Assembly: GCF_014268805.2 (NCBI RefSeq)
Contig: NZ_JABWRF020000003.1
Coordinates: 23,501 to 87,500, forward strand
Origin: Pseudomonas farsensis
GTDB taxonomy: Bacteria > Pseudomonadota > Gammaproteobacteria > Pseudomonadales > Pseudomonadaceae
DNA: 64,000 nt
Direction: 5' to 3'
Numbering within the stretch: position 1 is the first letter of the stretch; each line of letters begins with the position of its first letter. This document shows positions 1 to 9,055 of this stretch, one piece after another. A program made the translations under genes and the position numbers. The notes beneath the pieces were generated by a model that saw nothing but the letters and a program-made list of their open reading frames with translations, was not told where the DNA came from and searched no databases.

Positions 1-1150
1 CGCCAATCTCGATGCTGCCCGAGTCTGGCTGTTCCTTGCCCATCAGCATGCGGAACAGGGTCGATTTACCGGCACCGTTACCACCGATTACGCCGACGAT
101 GGCGCCTTTTGGCATGGCGAACGACAGGTTGTCGATCAGTACGCGATCGCCGTAGCCTTTGGTAACGTTCTTGAACTCGATGACCTTGTCACCCAGGCGC
201 GGGCCGGCCGGGATGTAGATTTCATTGGTTTCGGAACGTTTCTGGAATTCCTGCGATTGCATTTCTTCGAAGCGCTGCAGACGAGCCTTGGATTTGGACT
301 GGCGGGCCTTGGCGCCTTTGCGCACCCACTCCAGTTCCTCTTTCATCGCCTTCTCGTGGGCGCTCTGCTGCTTGGATTCCTGCGCCAGTCGGTCCGACTT
401 GGCCTCCAGCCAGCCCGAGTAGTTGCCTTCGTATGGAATGCCGGCGCCGCGGTCCAGTTCGAGGATCCAGCCGGCGACGTTGTCGAGGAAGTAACGGTCG
501 TGGGTAATCGCTACCACGGTGCCGGGGAAATCGTGCAGGAAGCGCTCAAGCCAGGCTACCGAGTCGGCATCCAGGTGGTTGGTCGGTTCGTCCAGCAGCA
601 GCATGTCGGGGGCCGACAGCAGCAGGCGGCACAGAGCAACACGGCGTTTTTCACCGCCGGAGAGGTGTTCGATCTTGGCATCCCAGGCCGGCAGGCGCAG
701 GGCATCGGCAGCAACGTCCAGCTGGCGCTCGAGGTTGTGGCCATCGGCGGCTTGCAGGATGGCTTCGAGCTTGGCCTGTTCGGCGGCCAGCTTGTCGAAG
801 TCGGCATCAGGGTCGGCGTAGGCTGCGTAGACTTCGTCCAGGCGCGCCTGGGCGTCCTTGATGACGCTGACTGCTTCTTCGACCACTTCACGCACCGTCT
901 TGGTGGGGTCGAGTTGCGGTTCCTGGGGCAGGTAGCCGACGTTGATGTCCGGCATCGGGCGGGCTTCGCCGTCGAACTCTTTGTCGACGCCAGCCATGAT
1001 GCGCAGCAGGGTCGATTTACCCGCGCCGTTCAGGCCGAGCACGCCGATCTTGGCGCCGGGGAAGAACGACAGGGAAATGTTCTTGAGAATTTCACGCTTC
1101 GGCGGCACGACCTTGCTCAGCCGATGCATGGTGTAGACGTATTGAGCCAA
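1..1150 (-). CDS. ettA: Energy-dependent translational throttle protein EttA (ABC-F ATPase), 3' end off the window
   Basis: ABC-F family ATPase that binds the ribosomal E site and gates entry into the elongation cycle according to the ATP/ADP ratio; cytosolic, with no membrane domain. About 383 N-terminal residues are visible. The first ABC cassette has Walker A GLNGAGKST and signature LSGGEKRRVALCR followed by LLLDEPTNHLD. The arm/linker region is charged, and a second Walker A (GGNGAGKST) lies near the left edge. E. coli EttA is about 555 aa, so the last third is missing. The start is a TTG at 1150 (protein begins MAQYVYTMHRLSKVVPPKRE), preceded by GAGGG about 7 nt upstream; no in-frame ATG gives the conserved N-terminus. 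Identification is confident. Confidence 0.95.
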   Translation of the reverse strand, partial: MAQYVYTMHRLSKVVPPKREILKNISLSFFPGAKIGVLGLNGAGKSTLLRIMAGVDKEFDGEARPMPDINVGYLPQEPQLDPTKTVREVVEEAVSVIKDAQARLDEVYAAYADPDADFDKLAAEQAKLEAILQAADGHNLERQLDVAADALRLPAWDAKIEHLSGGEKRRVALCRLLLSAPDMLLLDEPTNHLDADSVAWLERFLHDFPGTVVAITHDRYFLDNVAGWILELDRGAGIPYEGNYSGWLEAKSDRLAQESKQQSAHEKAMKEELEWVRKGAKARQSKSKARLQRFEEMQSQEFQKRSETNEIYIPAGPRLGDKVIEFKNVTKGYGDRVLIDNLSFAMPKGAIVGVIGGNGAGKSTLFRMLMGKEQPDSGSIEIG

Positions 1151-1339
1151 AACCAAGCCCTCTATCAAATAGGTAAAGACATCGACGTACGCCCGCGGCG
1201 GTTGCCCGGGGGATGTGTTTACGGGGTGTCAGTGAACAAAGTGGGCCATTCTACGCCAAGTCGGGGCATTGCACAGATGGGGTAGATGGCAGGCGGGCCG
1301 TCAGGCCCTGTAAGGCCCGGGCCCACCCTGCAGGCTGTA

Positions 1340-1753
1340 TCAGACGTGCGCCTGGCGTTTCTTGCCACGCGGCAGACGGCTACGGCCCGGCTGCTCGCCC
1401 AGGCGCGCAGCCCAGGCCGACTTGACGCAAAAACCGCCACTGCGGGCCGGCGGTTGCGCATCTTTTTCGGCAGGCTTGCTGGCCACAGCCGCCGGCTTGA
1501 CCACAACTGCAGGCCTGGCCGGCGCGGCCACAGCCACTTCGCTGACAACCGCTGCGGCCATTTTCGCGGCCTTGGCCGACTTGCGCAGCTCGGCCAGCGA
1601 CGGCGTCTTGTTGACGGCGACGGCCTCAGGCTTGGCCAGCGAACGTTGGCAGGTCTTGCACGACACGCCCTCGGCCAGGGCGGTGCTGACCAGCTTGTCA
1701 CTGCTGCGCCCGCAGGCGGATTCAAGCCCATTGATGGAATAGTGGGTAACCAA
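1340..1753 (-). CDS. Small hypothetical protein with an N-terminal His-Cys-Cys-Cys zinc-ribbon-like motif
   Basis: 137 aa, no recognised name. The N-terminal 40 residues contain H4, C14, C32 and C35 (HYSING...ACG...SCKTCQRSL), spacing that resembles small H-x-C-x-CxxC zinc-binding domains; zinc binding is inferred. Residues 45-115 are Ala/Val/Lys/Pro-rich and low-complexity, and the C-terminus is basic (RSRLPRGKKRQAHV), suggesting a nucleic-acid-associated or ribosome-associated role, but this is a guess. The start is TTG at 1753 with GGAGAA 8 nt upstream; no ATG is available before the conserved-looking domain. It lies upstream of and co-oriented with ettA (189 nt gap) and divergent from the GGDEF-EAL gene. 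Confidence 0.7.
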   Translation of the reverse strand: MVTHYSINGLESACGRSSDKLVSTALAEGVSCKTCQRSLAKPEAVAVNKTPSLAELRKSAKAAKMAAAVVSEVAVAAPARPAVVVKPAAVASKPAEKDAQPPARSGGFCVKSAWAARLGEQPGRSRLPRGKKRQAHV

Positions 1754-1961
1754 AACCGTACTTCTCCGATGCGTTGACTATTGAAGCGGCCGGCATTCTC
1801 GCACAGCTGGCAGGGGCTTGCCGAACAGGCCGGGCAGGATGGCCGCACCGCCCATCGCCAAGCCGGCTGGCACTTTGCCACAATTGCAGGCATGCTAGCC
1901 GCCTTCAAATGTGCAGCTTATAGTGCGCCGGCCATACGCCAGGCCACGGCATGCGCCGTGC

Positions 1962-4900
1962 ATGGAACCCCTGCCATCGCCAGCCCAATCGCAGGACCAA
2001 CGCTTGACCAATCTGACGCAAATGCCCCCTCTGCGCCCTGCTGCCGCCCACGCGGTCGGCTCACACCTGCGCGGTTCGCTGAAGGGCGCACTGGCCCTGC
2101 TGGCCTTGGTTTTGCTGGCCCTGTTGCTGTGGCAACTGGTCACCCAGTACCGCCACACCCAGAATGACCTGCGCCAGCAAAGCGTGGCCACCAGCGCCGA
2201 ACTTGCCGACCATCTTGGCCTGAACATGTCGCTCAAGGCCCAGCAGGCGTTGAATCTGGTGCAGGCCTACGTCAAACCACCGGCGTCCAGCGCGTTACCC
2301 AATTTGCTCGAAACCTTGCAGACGCGCCTGCCTAGCCTGCGCGATCTGGCCTGGATGGATACCAGCGGGCGCTTGCTCAGCGACACCCTGGCCGGCAGCC
2401 CCGACCGTCAGTTGATTGACGAAATGCGCCAGTTGAACCAGGGCCATGCGTTCTTTTTCTCCAACAGCCCCGACAACCAGCGCATCTACCTGCTGCTGCG
2501 CCAGACCGCAGAGCAGGACCGTGGTTACTGGCTGCTGCGCCTGAGCACCGACTACTACGAGGAACTCACCCAGCACCTGGACGGCTCCGGCCAGCCGCTG
2601 TGGCTGCTGGAAAACAGCCGCGACGGCGCGGTCATTGAGCGCCACGGGCCAACTGCCACAAGCGGCGAGCCGTTGCAAAGCGTGATGCTGGCGTTCCTCG
2701 ACCACAGCAACTGGCAGCTACGCGGGTTGTTCGACGAAGGCCTGGCGCGGGGCAAGTTGCTTCCGGCACTGCTCGGCAAGTGCCTGCTGGCCTTGTTCTG
2801 CGCCCTGCTGCCGGTGCTGGCGCTGATCAATATGCGCAGGCGCCAGCGCGCCCTGCAAGAAGACCGTCGGCGCTATCAGGAAATCTTCGAAGGCACGGGC
2901 GTTGCCCTGTGCGTGCTTGACCTTTCCAGCCTGCCCGGCCAGCTCGACCGCTACCACCTGCGCAATCTTGCTGCACTCAAGCAGAGCCTGGCGCTGGACG
3001 CCAACCTGCGCCGCTCACTGTTGCAAGAGCTGAAGATCACCGAAATCAACCAGGTAGCCCGCCAGTTGCTCAATGTCGACTGCCACGCAGGCGCCTGGCA
3101 GCGCCTGATCGACGGCAGCGGCGATGGCCGCGACAGTGTCGGCATGCAATTGATCGATGCGCTGCTCGAAGGCCGCAGCCAGCTTGAACTGGAAGTGCGT
3201 TTGCAGGCCCCGCAGGGCGACGAGTTGCACCTGTGGCTGATGGTGCGCATGCCGCAGCAGCGGCGCGACTATCAGGCGGTGATCCTCAGCATCAGCGACA
3301 TCACCAGCCGCAAGCGGGTCGAGCTGTCGCTGCTCGAACGTGAGAGTTTCTGGTCGGATGTGGTGCGCACCGTGCCGGACCAGTTGTATGTGCAAGATGT
3401 GCACAGCCAGCGGATGATCTTCAGCAACCGCCACCTCGGCCAGACCCTGGGCTACGACCGCGCGGAGCTTGCGCAAATGGGCGAGCGTTTCTGGGAGCTG
3501 CTGCTGCACCCCGAGGATGCCGAGCACTACAACGCCTTGCGCCAACAGCAGCTGGACAGCAGCTACGGCGACTCGCTGCACTGCCAGTTGCGCTTTCGCC
3601 ACCGCGATGGCCGCTGGCGCTGCTACGACATTCGCGAACAGGTGCTGACCCGCGATGGCGATGGCCAGGTGCAGCGCATCATCGGCGTGGGCAAGGACGT
3701 CACGGTGCAGATCGAGGCCAGTGCCTCGCTGCGCGACAGCGAACAACGCTACCGCATGCTCGCCGAAAGCATCAGCGACGTGATCTTCTCCACCGACAGC
3801 AAGCTGCAACTGAACTACGTCAGCCCCTCGGTACAGGCCGTGCTGGGCTACCAGGCGGACTGGATCTTTGCCCACGGCTGGCAGTCGATCGTCGCCAACC
3901 CGGCACAACTTACCGGTGTGTACGCACTGATGGAGCGGGTCAGCAAGGCGCTGGGCGACAGCGAGCAACTGGCCAGCCTGCGCACCACCCTGCCGACGCA
4001 GTTGTTCCTGTTCGACTGCATGCGTGCAGACGGTCGCAAGATCCCCATCGAGCTGCGTCTGGTGCTGGTCTGGGACGAACACGAACACTTCGAGGGTGTT
4101 CTGGGGGTGGGCCGTGATATCAGTCAGCAGCGCCGCGCCGAGAAAGACCTGCGCATGGCGGCGACGGTATTCGAGCACTCGACCTCGGCCATTCTCATCA
4201 CCGACCCGGCCGGTTACATCGTCCAGGCCAACGAGGCATTCAGCCGCGTCAGTGGCTACGCCGTGGCCGAGGTGCTCGACCAGTTGCCGGGCATGCTCAC
4301 CGTGGCAGACCAGCAGGACGCGCACCTGGGTTATATCCTCAAGCAGCTCAACCAGCGCGGCAGTTGGGAGGGCGAGGTGTTCCTCAAGCGCCGCAACGGC
4401 GAGCACTACCCGGCCTGGGTCGGCATCACCGCCGTGCTCGACGACGAAGGCGACCTGGCCAGCTACGTGTGCTTCTTCACCGACATCAGCGAACGCAAGG
4501 CCAGCGAGCAACGCATCCACCGCCTGGCCTACTACGATGCCCTCACCCACCTGCCTAACCGCACGCTGTTCCAGGACCGCCTGTACAACGCCTTGCAGCA
4601 AGCCGAGCGGCAGAAGGCCTGGGTGGTGCTGATGTTCCTCGACCTGGACCGTTTCAAGCCGATCAACGACTCCCTCGGCCACGCCGCCGGCGACCGCATG
4701 CTCAAGGACATGGCCGAACGCCTGCTGGGCTGTGTCGATGGCGACGATACGGTCGCGCGCATGGGCGGCGACGAGTTCACCTTGCTGCTACAGCCGCGTG
4801 CCACCCGCGAACAGGCGCTCAACCGCGCCATTCATGTGGCCGAGAACATCCTTGCCCGGCTGGTCACGCCGTTCGTGCTGGAAAACCGCGAGTTCTTCGT

Positions 4901-5837
4901 CACCGCCAGTATCGGCATCGCGCTCAGCCCGCAGGATGGCAGCGAGCTGAGCCAACTGATGAAAAACGCAGACACCGCCATGTACCACGCCAAGGAGCGC
5001 GGCAAGAACAACTTCCAGTTCTATCAGGCCGACATGAACGCCAGCGCCCTGGAGCGCCTGGAGCTGGAAAGCGACCTGCGCCATGCGCTGGAGCAGAACG
5101 AGTTCATTCTGTATTACCAGCCGCAGTTCAGCGGTGACGGCAAGCGCCTGACCGGCGCCGAAGCGCTGCTGCGCTGGCGCCACCCGACCCGCGGCCTGGT
5201 GCCGCCGGGCGAGTTCATCCCGGTGATCGAAGAGCTGGGCCTGGTGGTGGATATCGGCGACTGGGTGCTGCACGAGGCCAGCCGTCAGCTCAAGGTCTGG
5301 CACCAGCAGAAGGTGCGGGTACCGAAAGTGTCGGTGAACATTTCGGCGCGGCAGTTCTCCGATGGCCAGTTGGGCACGCGCATCGCCAACATCCTCGAAG
5401 AAACCGGCCTGCCGCCGGCGTGCCTTGAGCTGGAACTGACCGAAAGCATCCTGATGCGTGAAGTCAACGAGGCCATGCATATTCTCGACAGCCTGAAAAA
5501 CCTCGGCCTGAGCATCGCGGTCGATGACTTTGGTACCGGCTATTCCTCGCTCAACTACCTCAAACAGTTCCCGATCGATGTATTGAAGATCGACCGGACC
5601 TTCGTCGACGGCTTGCCCTCGGGCGAGCAGGACGCACAGATCGCCCGGGCCATTATCGCCATGGCCCACAGCCTGAACCTTGCGGTAATCGCCGAAGGCG
5701 TCGAAACCCACGAGCAGCTTGAGTTCCTGCGCGAGCACGGCTGTGACGAGGTGCAAGGCTACCTGTTCGGGCGGCCGATGCCGGCCAACCAGTTCGAGGC
5801 GCAGTTCAGCAACGAGACGTTGTTCATGTTCCAGTGA
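1962..5837 (+). CDS. Membrane-anchored multi-PAS GGDEF-EAL protein (RmcA/PA0575-like c-di-GMP enzyme)
   Basis: About 1291 aa from ATG 1962. One TM helix (about residues 40-63) precedes a periplasmic sensor of about 200 residues. A second TM (about 275-295) follows, then serial PAS domains (about 305-735) and a GGDEF domain with intact RMGGDEF near residue 935. The C-terminal EAL domain has GAEALLRWRHP, ELTESILM, DDFGTGYSSL and AEGVET, so both diguanylate cyclase and phosphodiesterase motifs look competent. The architecture matches P. aeruginosa RmcA (PA0575), a redox-responsive phosphodiesterase; that function is inferred by family. The reading frame stays open upstream to GTG 1911, and another ATG occurs at 2022. 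None has a good ribosome binding site, so the start is uncertain, and the Arg-rich stretch before 1962 does not look coding. Confidence 0.9.
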   Translation: MEPLPSPAQSQDQRLTNLTQMPPLRPAAAHAVGSHLRGSLKGALALLALVLLALLLWQLVTQYRHTQNDLRQQSVATSAELADHLGLNMSLKAQQALNLVQAYVKPPASSALPNLLETLQTRLPSLRDLAWMDTSGRLLSDTLAGSPDRQLIDEMRQLNQGHAFFFSNSPDNQRIYLLLRQTAEQDRGYWLLRLSTDYYEELTQHLDGSGQPLWLLENSRDGAVIERHGPTATSGEPLQSVMLAFLDHSNWQLRGLFDEGLARGKLLPALLGKCLLALFCALLPVLALINMRRRQRALQEDRRRYQEIFEGTGVALCVLDLSSLPGQLDRYHLRNLAALKQSLALDANLRRSLLQELKITEINQVARQLLNVDCHAGAWQRLIDGSGDGRDSVGMQLIDALLEGRSQLELEVRLQAPQGDELHLWLMVRMPQQRRDYQAVILSISDITSRKRVELSLLERESFWSDVVRTVPDQLYVQDVHSQRMIFSNRHLGQTLGYDRAELAQMGERFWELLLHPEDAEHYNALRQQQLDSSYGDSLHCQLRFRHRDGRWRCYDIREQVLTRDGDGQVQRIIGVGKDVTVQIEASASLRDSEQRYRMLAESISDVIFSTDSKLQLNYVSPSVQAVLGYQADWIFAHGWQSIVANPAQLTGVYALMERVSKALGDSEQLASLRTTLPTQLFLFDCMRADGRKIPIELRLVLVWDEHEHFEGVLGVGRDISQQRRAEKDLRMAATVFEHSTSAILITDPAGYIVQANEAFSRVSGYAVAEVLDQLPGMLTVADQQDAHLGYILKQLNQRGSWEGEVFLKRRNGEHYPAWVGITAVLDDEGDLASYVCFFTDISERKASEQRIHRLAYYDALTHLPNRTLFQDRLYNALQQAERQKAWVVLMFLDLDRFKPINDSLGHAAGDRMLKDMAERLLGCVDGDDTVARMGGDEFTLLLQPRATREQALNRAIHVAENILARLVTPFVLENREFFVTASIGIALSPQDGSELSQLMKNADTAMYHAKERGKNNFQFYQADMNASALERLELESDLRHALEQNEFILYYQPQFSGDGKRLTGAEALLRWRHPTRGLVPPGEFIPVIEELGLVVDIGDWVLHEASRQLKVWHQQKVRVPKVSVNISARQFSDGQLGTRIANILEETGLPPACLELELTESILMREVNEAMHILDSLKNLGLSIAVDDFGTGYSSLNYLKQFPIDVLKIDRTFVDGLPSGEQDAQIARAIIAMAHSLNLAVIAEGVETHEQLEFLREHGCDEVQGYLFGRPMPANQFEAQFSNETLFMFQ

Positions 5838-5867
5838 GGCAGGCAGGTTGTTGTCGAGCACCTCGCC

Positions 5868-5911
5868 GGGGCCGCTTTGCGGCCCTTTCGCGGCACCAGG
5901 CCGCGCCTACG
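5868..5911. repeat. REP-like half palindrome downstream of the GGDEF-EAL gene
   Basis: A GC-rich stretch reading GGGGCCGCTTTGCGGCCC followed by a TTCGCGGCACCAGGCCGCGCC arm. It closely resembles the right arm of the inverted REP pair at 44610-44721 and of the pair at 24291-24403. Lying 30 nt after the stop codon, it could act as a transcript end or mRNA stabiliser. The rest of the 237-nt gap up to glyA holds no gene. Confidence 0.6.
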
Positions 5912-6074
5912 CAGGCGTGCGTGAAAGCGGACTCCGAAGTCAACTCCAGCCCAGTCCCGACGCGGCCTGCAACATGAACCCCTTTGGTCCGCGACTTGAT
6001 GCCACTTCATATGCCAGGCGCGAATCAATCGGTTAGAATGCCCCCCCAATTAAGCCCGATCCTTGAGGACCGCC

Positions 6075-7328
6075 ATGTTCAGCCGTGATTTGACCATTGC
6101 CAAGTACGACGCCGAGCTTTTCGAAGCCATGCAGCAAGAAGCTCTGCGCCAGGAAGAGCATATCGAGCTGATCGCTTCGGAAAACTACACTAGCCCAGCC
6201 GTCATGGAAGCCCAGGGTTCGGTACTGACCAACAAGTACGCCGAAGGCTACCCAGGCAAGCGTTACTACGGCGGCTGCGAATACGTCGACGTGGTCGAGC
6301 AACTGGCCATCGACCGCGCCAAAGAGCTGTTCGGCGCCGATTACGCCAACGTTCAGCCACACGCCGGTTCCCAGGCCAACGCTGCGGTCTACCTGGCCCT
6401 GCTGTCGGCCGGCGACACCATCCTGGGCATGAGCCTGGCCCACGGCGGCCACCTCACCCACGGCGCTTCGGTCAGCTCGTCGGGCAAGCTGTACAACGCT
6501 GTGCAGTACGGCATCGACGGCAACGGCCTGATCGACTACGCCGAAGTCGAGCGCCTGGCTGTCGAGCACAAGCCAAAAATGATCGTTGCCGGCTTCTCGG
6601 CCTACTCGCAAGTGCTGGACTTCCCACGCTTCCGCGCAATCGCCGACAAAGTCGGTGCCTACCTGTTCGTCGACATGGCCCACGTCGCTGGCCTGGTTGC
6701 TGCTGGCGTCTACCCGAACCCGGTGCCATTCGCCGACGTGGTCACCACCACCACCCACAAGACCCTGCGCGGTCCACGTGGCGGCCTGATCCTGGCCCGT
6801 GCCAACGCCGACATCGAGAAGAAGCTCAACTCGGCAGTCTTCCCAGGCGCCCAGGGCGGCCCGCTGGAGCACGTCATTGCCGCCAAGGCGATCTGCTTCA
6901 AGGAGGCGCTGCAGCCTGAGTTCAAGGCCTACCAGCAACAAGTGGTGAAAAACGCCCAGGCCATGGCCGAAGTGTTCATCGAGCGTGGCTTCGACGTGGT
7001 GTCCGGCGGCACCCAGAACCACCTGTTCCTGCTCTCGCTGATCAAGCAGGAAATCTCGGGCAAGGACGCTGACGCAGCCTTGGGCAAAGCGTTCATCACC
7101 GTCAACAAGAACTCGGTCCCGAACGACCCACGCTCCCCGTTCGTCACCTCGGGCCTGCGTTTCGGCACCCCAGCCGTCACCACCCGTGGTTTCAAGGAAA
7201 CCGAGTGCCGCGAACTGGCCGGCTGGATCTGCGACATCCTCGCCGACCTGAACAACGAAGCGGTAATCGACGCTGTCCGTGAGAAGGTCAAGGCCATCTG
7301 CAAGAAGCTGCCGGTGTACGGCAACTGA
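6075..7328 (+). CDS. glyA: Serine hydroxymethyltransferase
   Basis: 417-aa cytosolic PLP enzyme converting serine and tetrahydrofolate to glycine and 5,10-methylene-THF, the main one-carbon source. It begins MFSRDLTIAKYDAELF. The PLP-lysine motif TTTHKTLRGPRGG is present and the length is typical. ATG 6075 is chosen because TGAGGA lies 6 nt upstream; an in-frame TTG at 6063 overlaps that ribosome binding site and is rejected. Monocistronic: a strong terminator follows at 7352. Codon use is highly biased (GGC, CTG, AAG), as expected for an abundant protein. Confidence 0.98.
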   Translation: MFSRDLTIAKYDAELFEAMQQEALRQEEHIELIASENYTSPAVMEAQGSVLTNKYAEGYPGKRYYGGCEYVDVVEQLAIDRAKELFGADYANVQPHAGSQANAAVYLALLSAGDTILGMSLAHGGHLTHGASVSSSGKLYNAVQYGIDGNGLIDYAEVERLAVEHKPKMIVAGFSAYSQVLDFPRFRAIADKVGAYLFVDMAHVAGLVAAGVYPNPVPFADVVTTTTHKTLRGPRGGLILARANADIEKKLNSAVFPGAQGGPLEHVIAAKAICFKEALQPEFKAYQQQVVKNAQAMAEVFIERGFDVVSGGTQNHLFLLSLIKQEISGKDADAALGKAFITVNKNSVPNDPRSPFVTSGLRFGTPAVTTRGFKETECRELAGWICDILADLNNEAVIDAVREKVKAICKKLPVYGN

Positions 7329-7351
7329 TTGGCGAATGCCTGATATGAAGA

Positions 7352-7377
7352 AGCCCGGCCTTGTGCCGGGCTTTTTT
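7352..7377 (+). terminator. Rho-independent terminator of glyA
   Basis: AGCCCGGC / GCCGGGCT stem with a short loop (CTTGT) followed by TTTTTT, starting 24 nt after the glyA stop codon. Confidence 0.93.
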
Positions 7378-7490
7378 GTGAACGGTTGCCCCGGATCTTG
7401 AGAGCCAACCCATTCAAGGTATTTTTGAGAGAACTGGGTCCCTGAACGGCGTGGGCGGTTCTATGGTTTTTTGCAAGCTTGTGGTGGCCT

Positions 7491-7675
7491 CATCGCAGGC
7501 TGTCGCCAGCTCTCATAGAACAAACGCTAACTATCTGATTTACATGGATAACGTGGGAGCGGGCTTCCTCGGAATGCCGAACCACCGCGATGGATGGCAC
7601 CGGCGACGCCGGTATCGCGGGGCCCAGTTCTCTGCGCGACAGCGCAGCCCGGAAGGGCTGGGTGATCTCCCACAG
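7491..7675. repeat. Composite dispersed repeat, copy A
   Basis: Shares two exact blocks with copy B at 24062-24249: a 42-bp block (7491-7532) running from a CATCGCAGGCTGTCGCCAGC REP half into the unique spacer CATAGAACAAACGCTAACT, and a 54-bp block (7622-7675) containing CTGCGCGACAGCGCAGCCC. The middle differs: copy A has a degraded centre, copy B a clean REP palindrome. Confidence 0.85.
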
Positions 7676-7770
7676 GATCTCGGTCAGACATCTCTATCAC
7701 CGGCTGGCGCAGTATGTATGGGAAATTCTATGGTTTTGTACAACCCTGTTCCCGCCAGACATATCTCCTT

Positions 7771-7866
7771 GTGGCGAGCGGGCTTGTCCCGCGTTGGGCT
7801 GCGCAGCAGCCCCTGGGGTTTTCAGGGCTGCTGCGCAGCCCAACGCGGGACAAGCCCGCTCGCCAC
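7771..7866. repeat. Inverted REP pair with 44-45 nt arms
   Basis: The left arm (7771-7815) and right arm (7823-7866) are reverse complements apart from one extra G in the left arm, separated by about 7 nt. The arms carry the GAGCGGGCTTGTCCCGCG core common to P. putida REPs. The transcript would fold into a very long hairpin. Confidence 0.85.
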
Positions 7867-7999
7867 GACTCTCTATCATTTCCCAAAGTATTAACCAGCA
7901 ATGTTGCGGTTGAGCAAGGCCCCTGTGGGAGTGGGAGCTGGCGCCAGCCTGCGATCAGGCCGGTGCAGGGGTGCGCATAACCATTCAGCTACATCCCTT

Positions 8000-8977
8000 T
8001 CACACGCAGGCCAAAGCCTCGAACCCCGTCCGTATCTTATCCTCCGGCAGTTCATCCCCAATGAACACCATCACGCTCTCGCGCGCCTCGCCGTCTTTCC
8101 ACTCGGCATCCCAGTCGAACCCGTACAACTTCAACACCCCTTGGAAAACCAGGCGGCGGTCTTCACCGGCGATGTTCAGCACGCCTTTGTAGCGCAGCAG
8201 TTGCTTGCCGTGGCTTTCGAGCAGCTCGTTCATGAAGTCGCTGAGGCGGTCGATGTCCAGCGCTGTGTCGCTGCGCAGCACCAGCGTGCTGATGCGGTCC
8301 GGGGTGGCCGGCTTGAGCACCGGGCGCAGGGCCGGTTTGGGGCTGATGCCCAGGTCCGGGTTGAGGTTGAAGCCGCGCACGTCCAGCAGTTCGGCCAGGT
8401 CGATGCGGCCGTGCTCGACTACGCGGATTGCCGCCCGGCCATTGATCCGCGACAGGCGTTCACGCAGGGCCTCTACCGCTGCAGGCTCGGCAAGGTCGGT
8501 CTTGCTCAGCAACAGGCGGTCGGCAAAACCAACTTGAGCCTGGGCGATGGCCTGGGCCAGGTGCACCTCGGCATGCACGGCATCGACCAAGGTGATGATG
8601 CCGTCGAGGATGTAGCGCTCGCGCAGGTCTTCGTCGATGAAGAATGTCTGCGCCACGGGTGCCGGGTCTGCAAGGCCGGTGCATTCGATCACCAGGCGGT
8701 CGAAAGCGATTTCGCCCGCATCCAGGCGTTCGAGCAGCAGGTACAAGGCGCGAGTCAGGTCACCATGGATGCTGCAGCAGACACAGCCGTTGGCCAGGGT
8801 CATGACCTGCACCGGTTCATCGCCCAGCAGTTGGCTGTCGATGCCGGCCTCGCTGAACTCGTTTTCGATGACGGCGAGCTTCATGCCGTGTTCGGCCTTG
8901 AGCATGTGCTTGAGCAACGTGGTCTTGCCGGCACCGAGAAAGCCGGTAAGCACGGTTACGGGTATGGGCGTGTGCAC
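8000..8977 (-). CDS. yjiA: CobW/COG0523-family G3E GTPase (YjiA-like)
   Basis: 325 aa. It has Walker A GFLGAGKTTLL near the N-terminus, the family metal-binding CxCC (GCVCCSI), an SKTDL guanine-specificity motif and a C-terminal CobW_C domain. Such proteins are metal-handling GTPases. The YjiA branch sits beside cstA-type transporters, as here, but its client is not established. The start is GTG 8977 (VHTPIPVTVLTG...) with AGGAG 8 nt upstream; a longer frame to 9034 adds an uncharacteristic N-terminus and is rejected. Third gene of a leftward cstA-ybdD-yjiA set (78 nt after ybdD). Confidence 0.92.
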   Translation of the reverse strand: MHTPIPVTVLTGFLGAGKTTLLKHMLKAEHGMKLAVIENEFSEAGIDSQLLGDEPVQVMTLANGCVCCSIHGDLTRALYLLLERLDAGEIAFDRLVIECTGLADPAPVAQTFFIDEDLRERYILDGIITLVDAVHAEVHLAQAIAQAQVGFADRLLLSKTDLAEPAAVEALRERLSRINGRAAIRVVEHGRIDLAELLDVRGFNLNPDLGISPKPALRPVLKPATPDRISTLVLRSDTALDIDRLSDFMNELLESHGKQLLRYKGVLNIAGEDRRLVFQGVLKLYGFDWDAEWKDGEARESVMVFIGDELPEDKIRTGFEALACV

Positions 8978-9055
8978 GCAAATATCTCCTGAAGCCGAAA
9001 ATGACTGTGGGAGGCCGGTTGCCCGGCCTCCCACAGGTTCAAACGTGTCGCAGGT

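Larger units (their letters stand above)
7379..7999. other. 620-nt gene-free, REP-rich intergenic region between glyA and yjiA
   Basis: No credible coding sequence is visible; open frames here are short, overlap palindromes and lack ribosome binding sites. The region is a mosaic of dispersed repeats: a composite element (7491-7675), a short ATTCTATGGTTTTGTACAACC block near 7725-7745 that recurs as a variant near 19614-19634, a long inverted pair (7771-7866) and a single GGAGCTGGCG...CCTGCGAT REP near 7925-7966. Confidence 0.8.

Noticed and set aside
257..1285. Long open frames antisense to genes (here antisense to ettA; likewise 3015-4682, 9246-11312, 21090-22430, 14625-16085)
   Set aside because: They are mirror frames of well-identified genes in GC-rich DNA, with His/Gln/Arg/Ala-rich sequence, no family motifs and no ribosome binding sites.
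7491..7675. Possible CRISPR-like repeats in the 7.4-8.0 and 24.0-24.6 kb gaps
   Set aside because: The repeats are palindromic REP elements in irregular order, with no regular spacer lengths and no cas genes.
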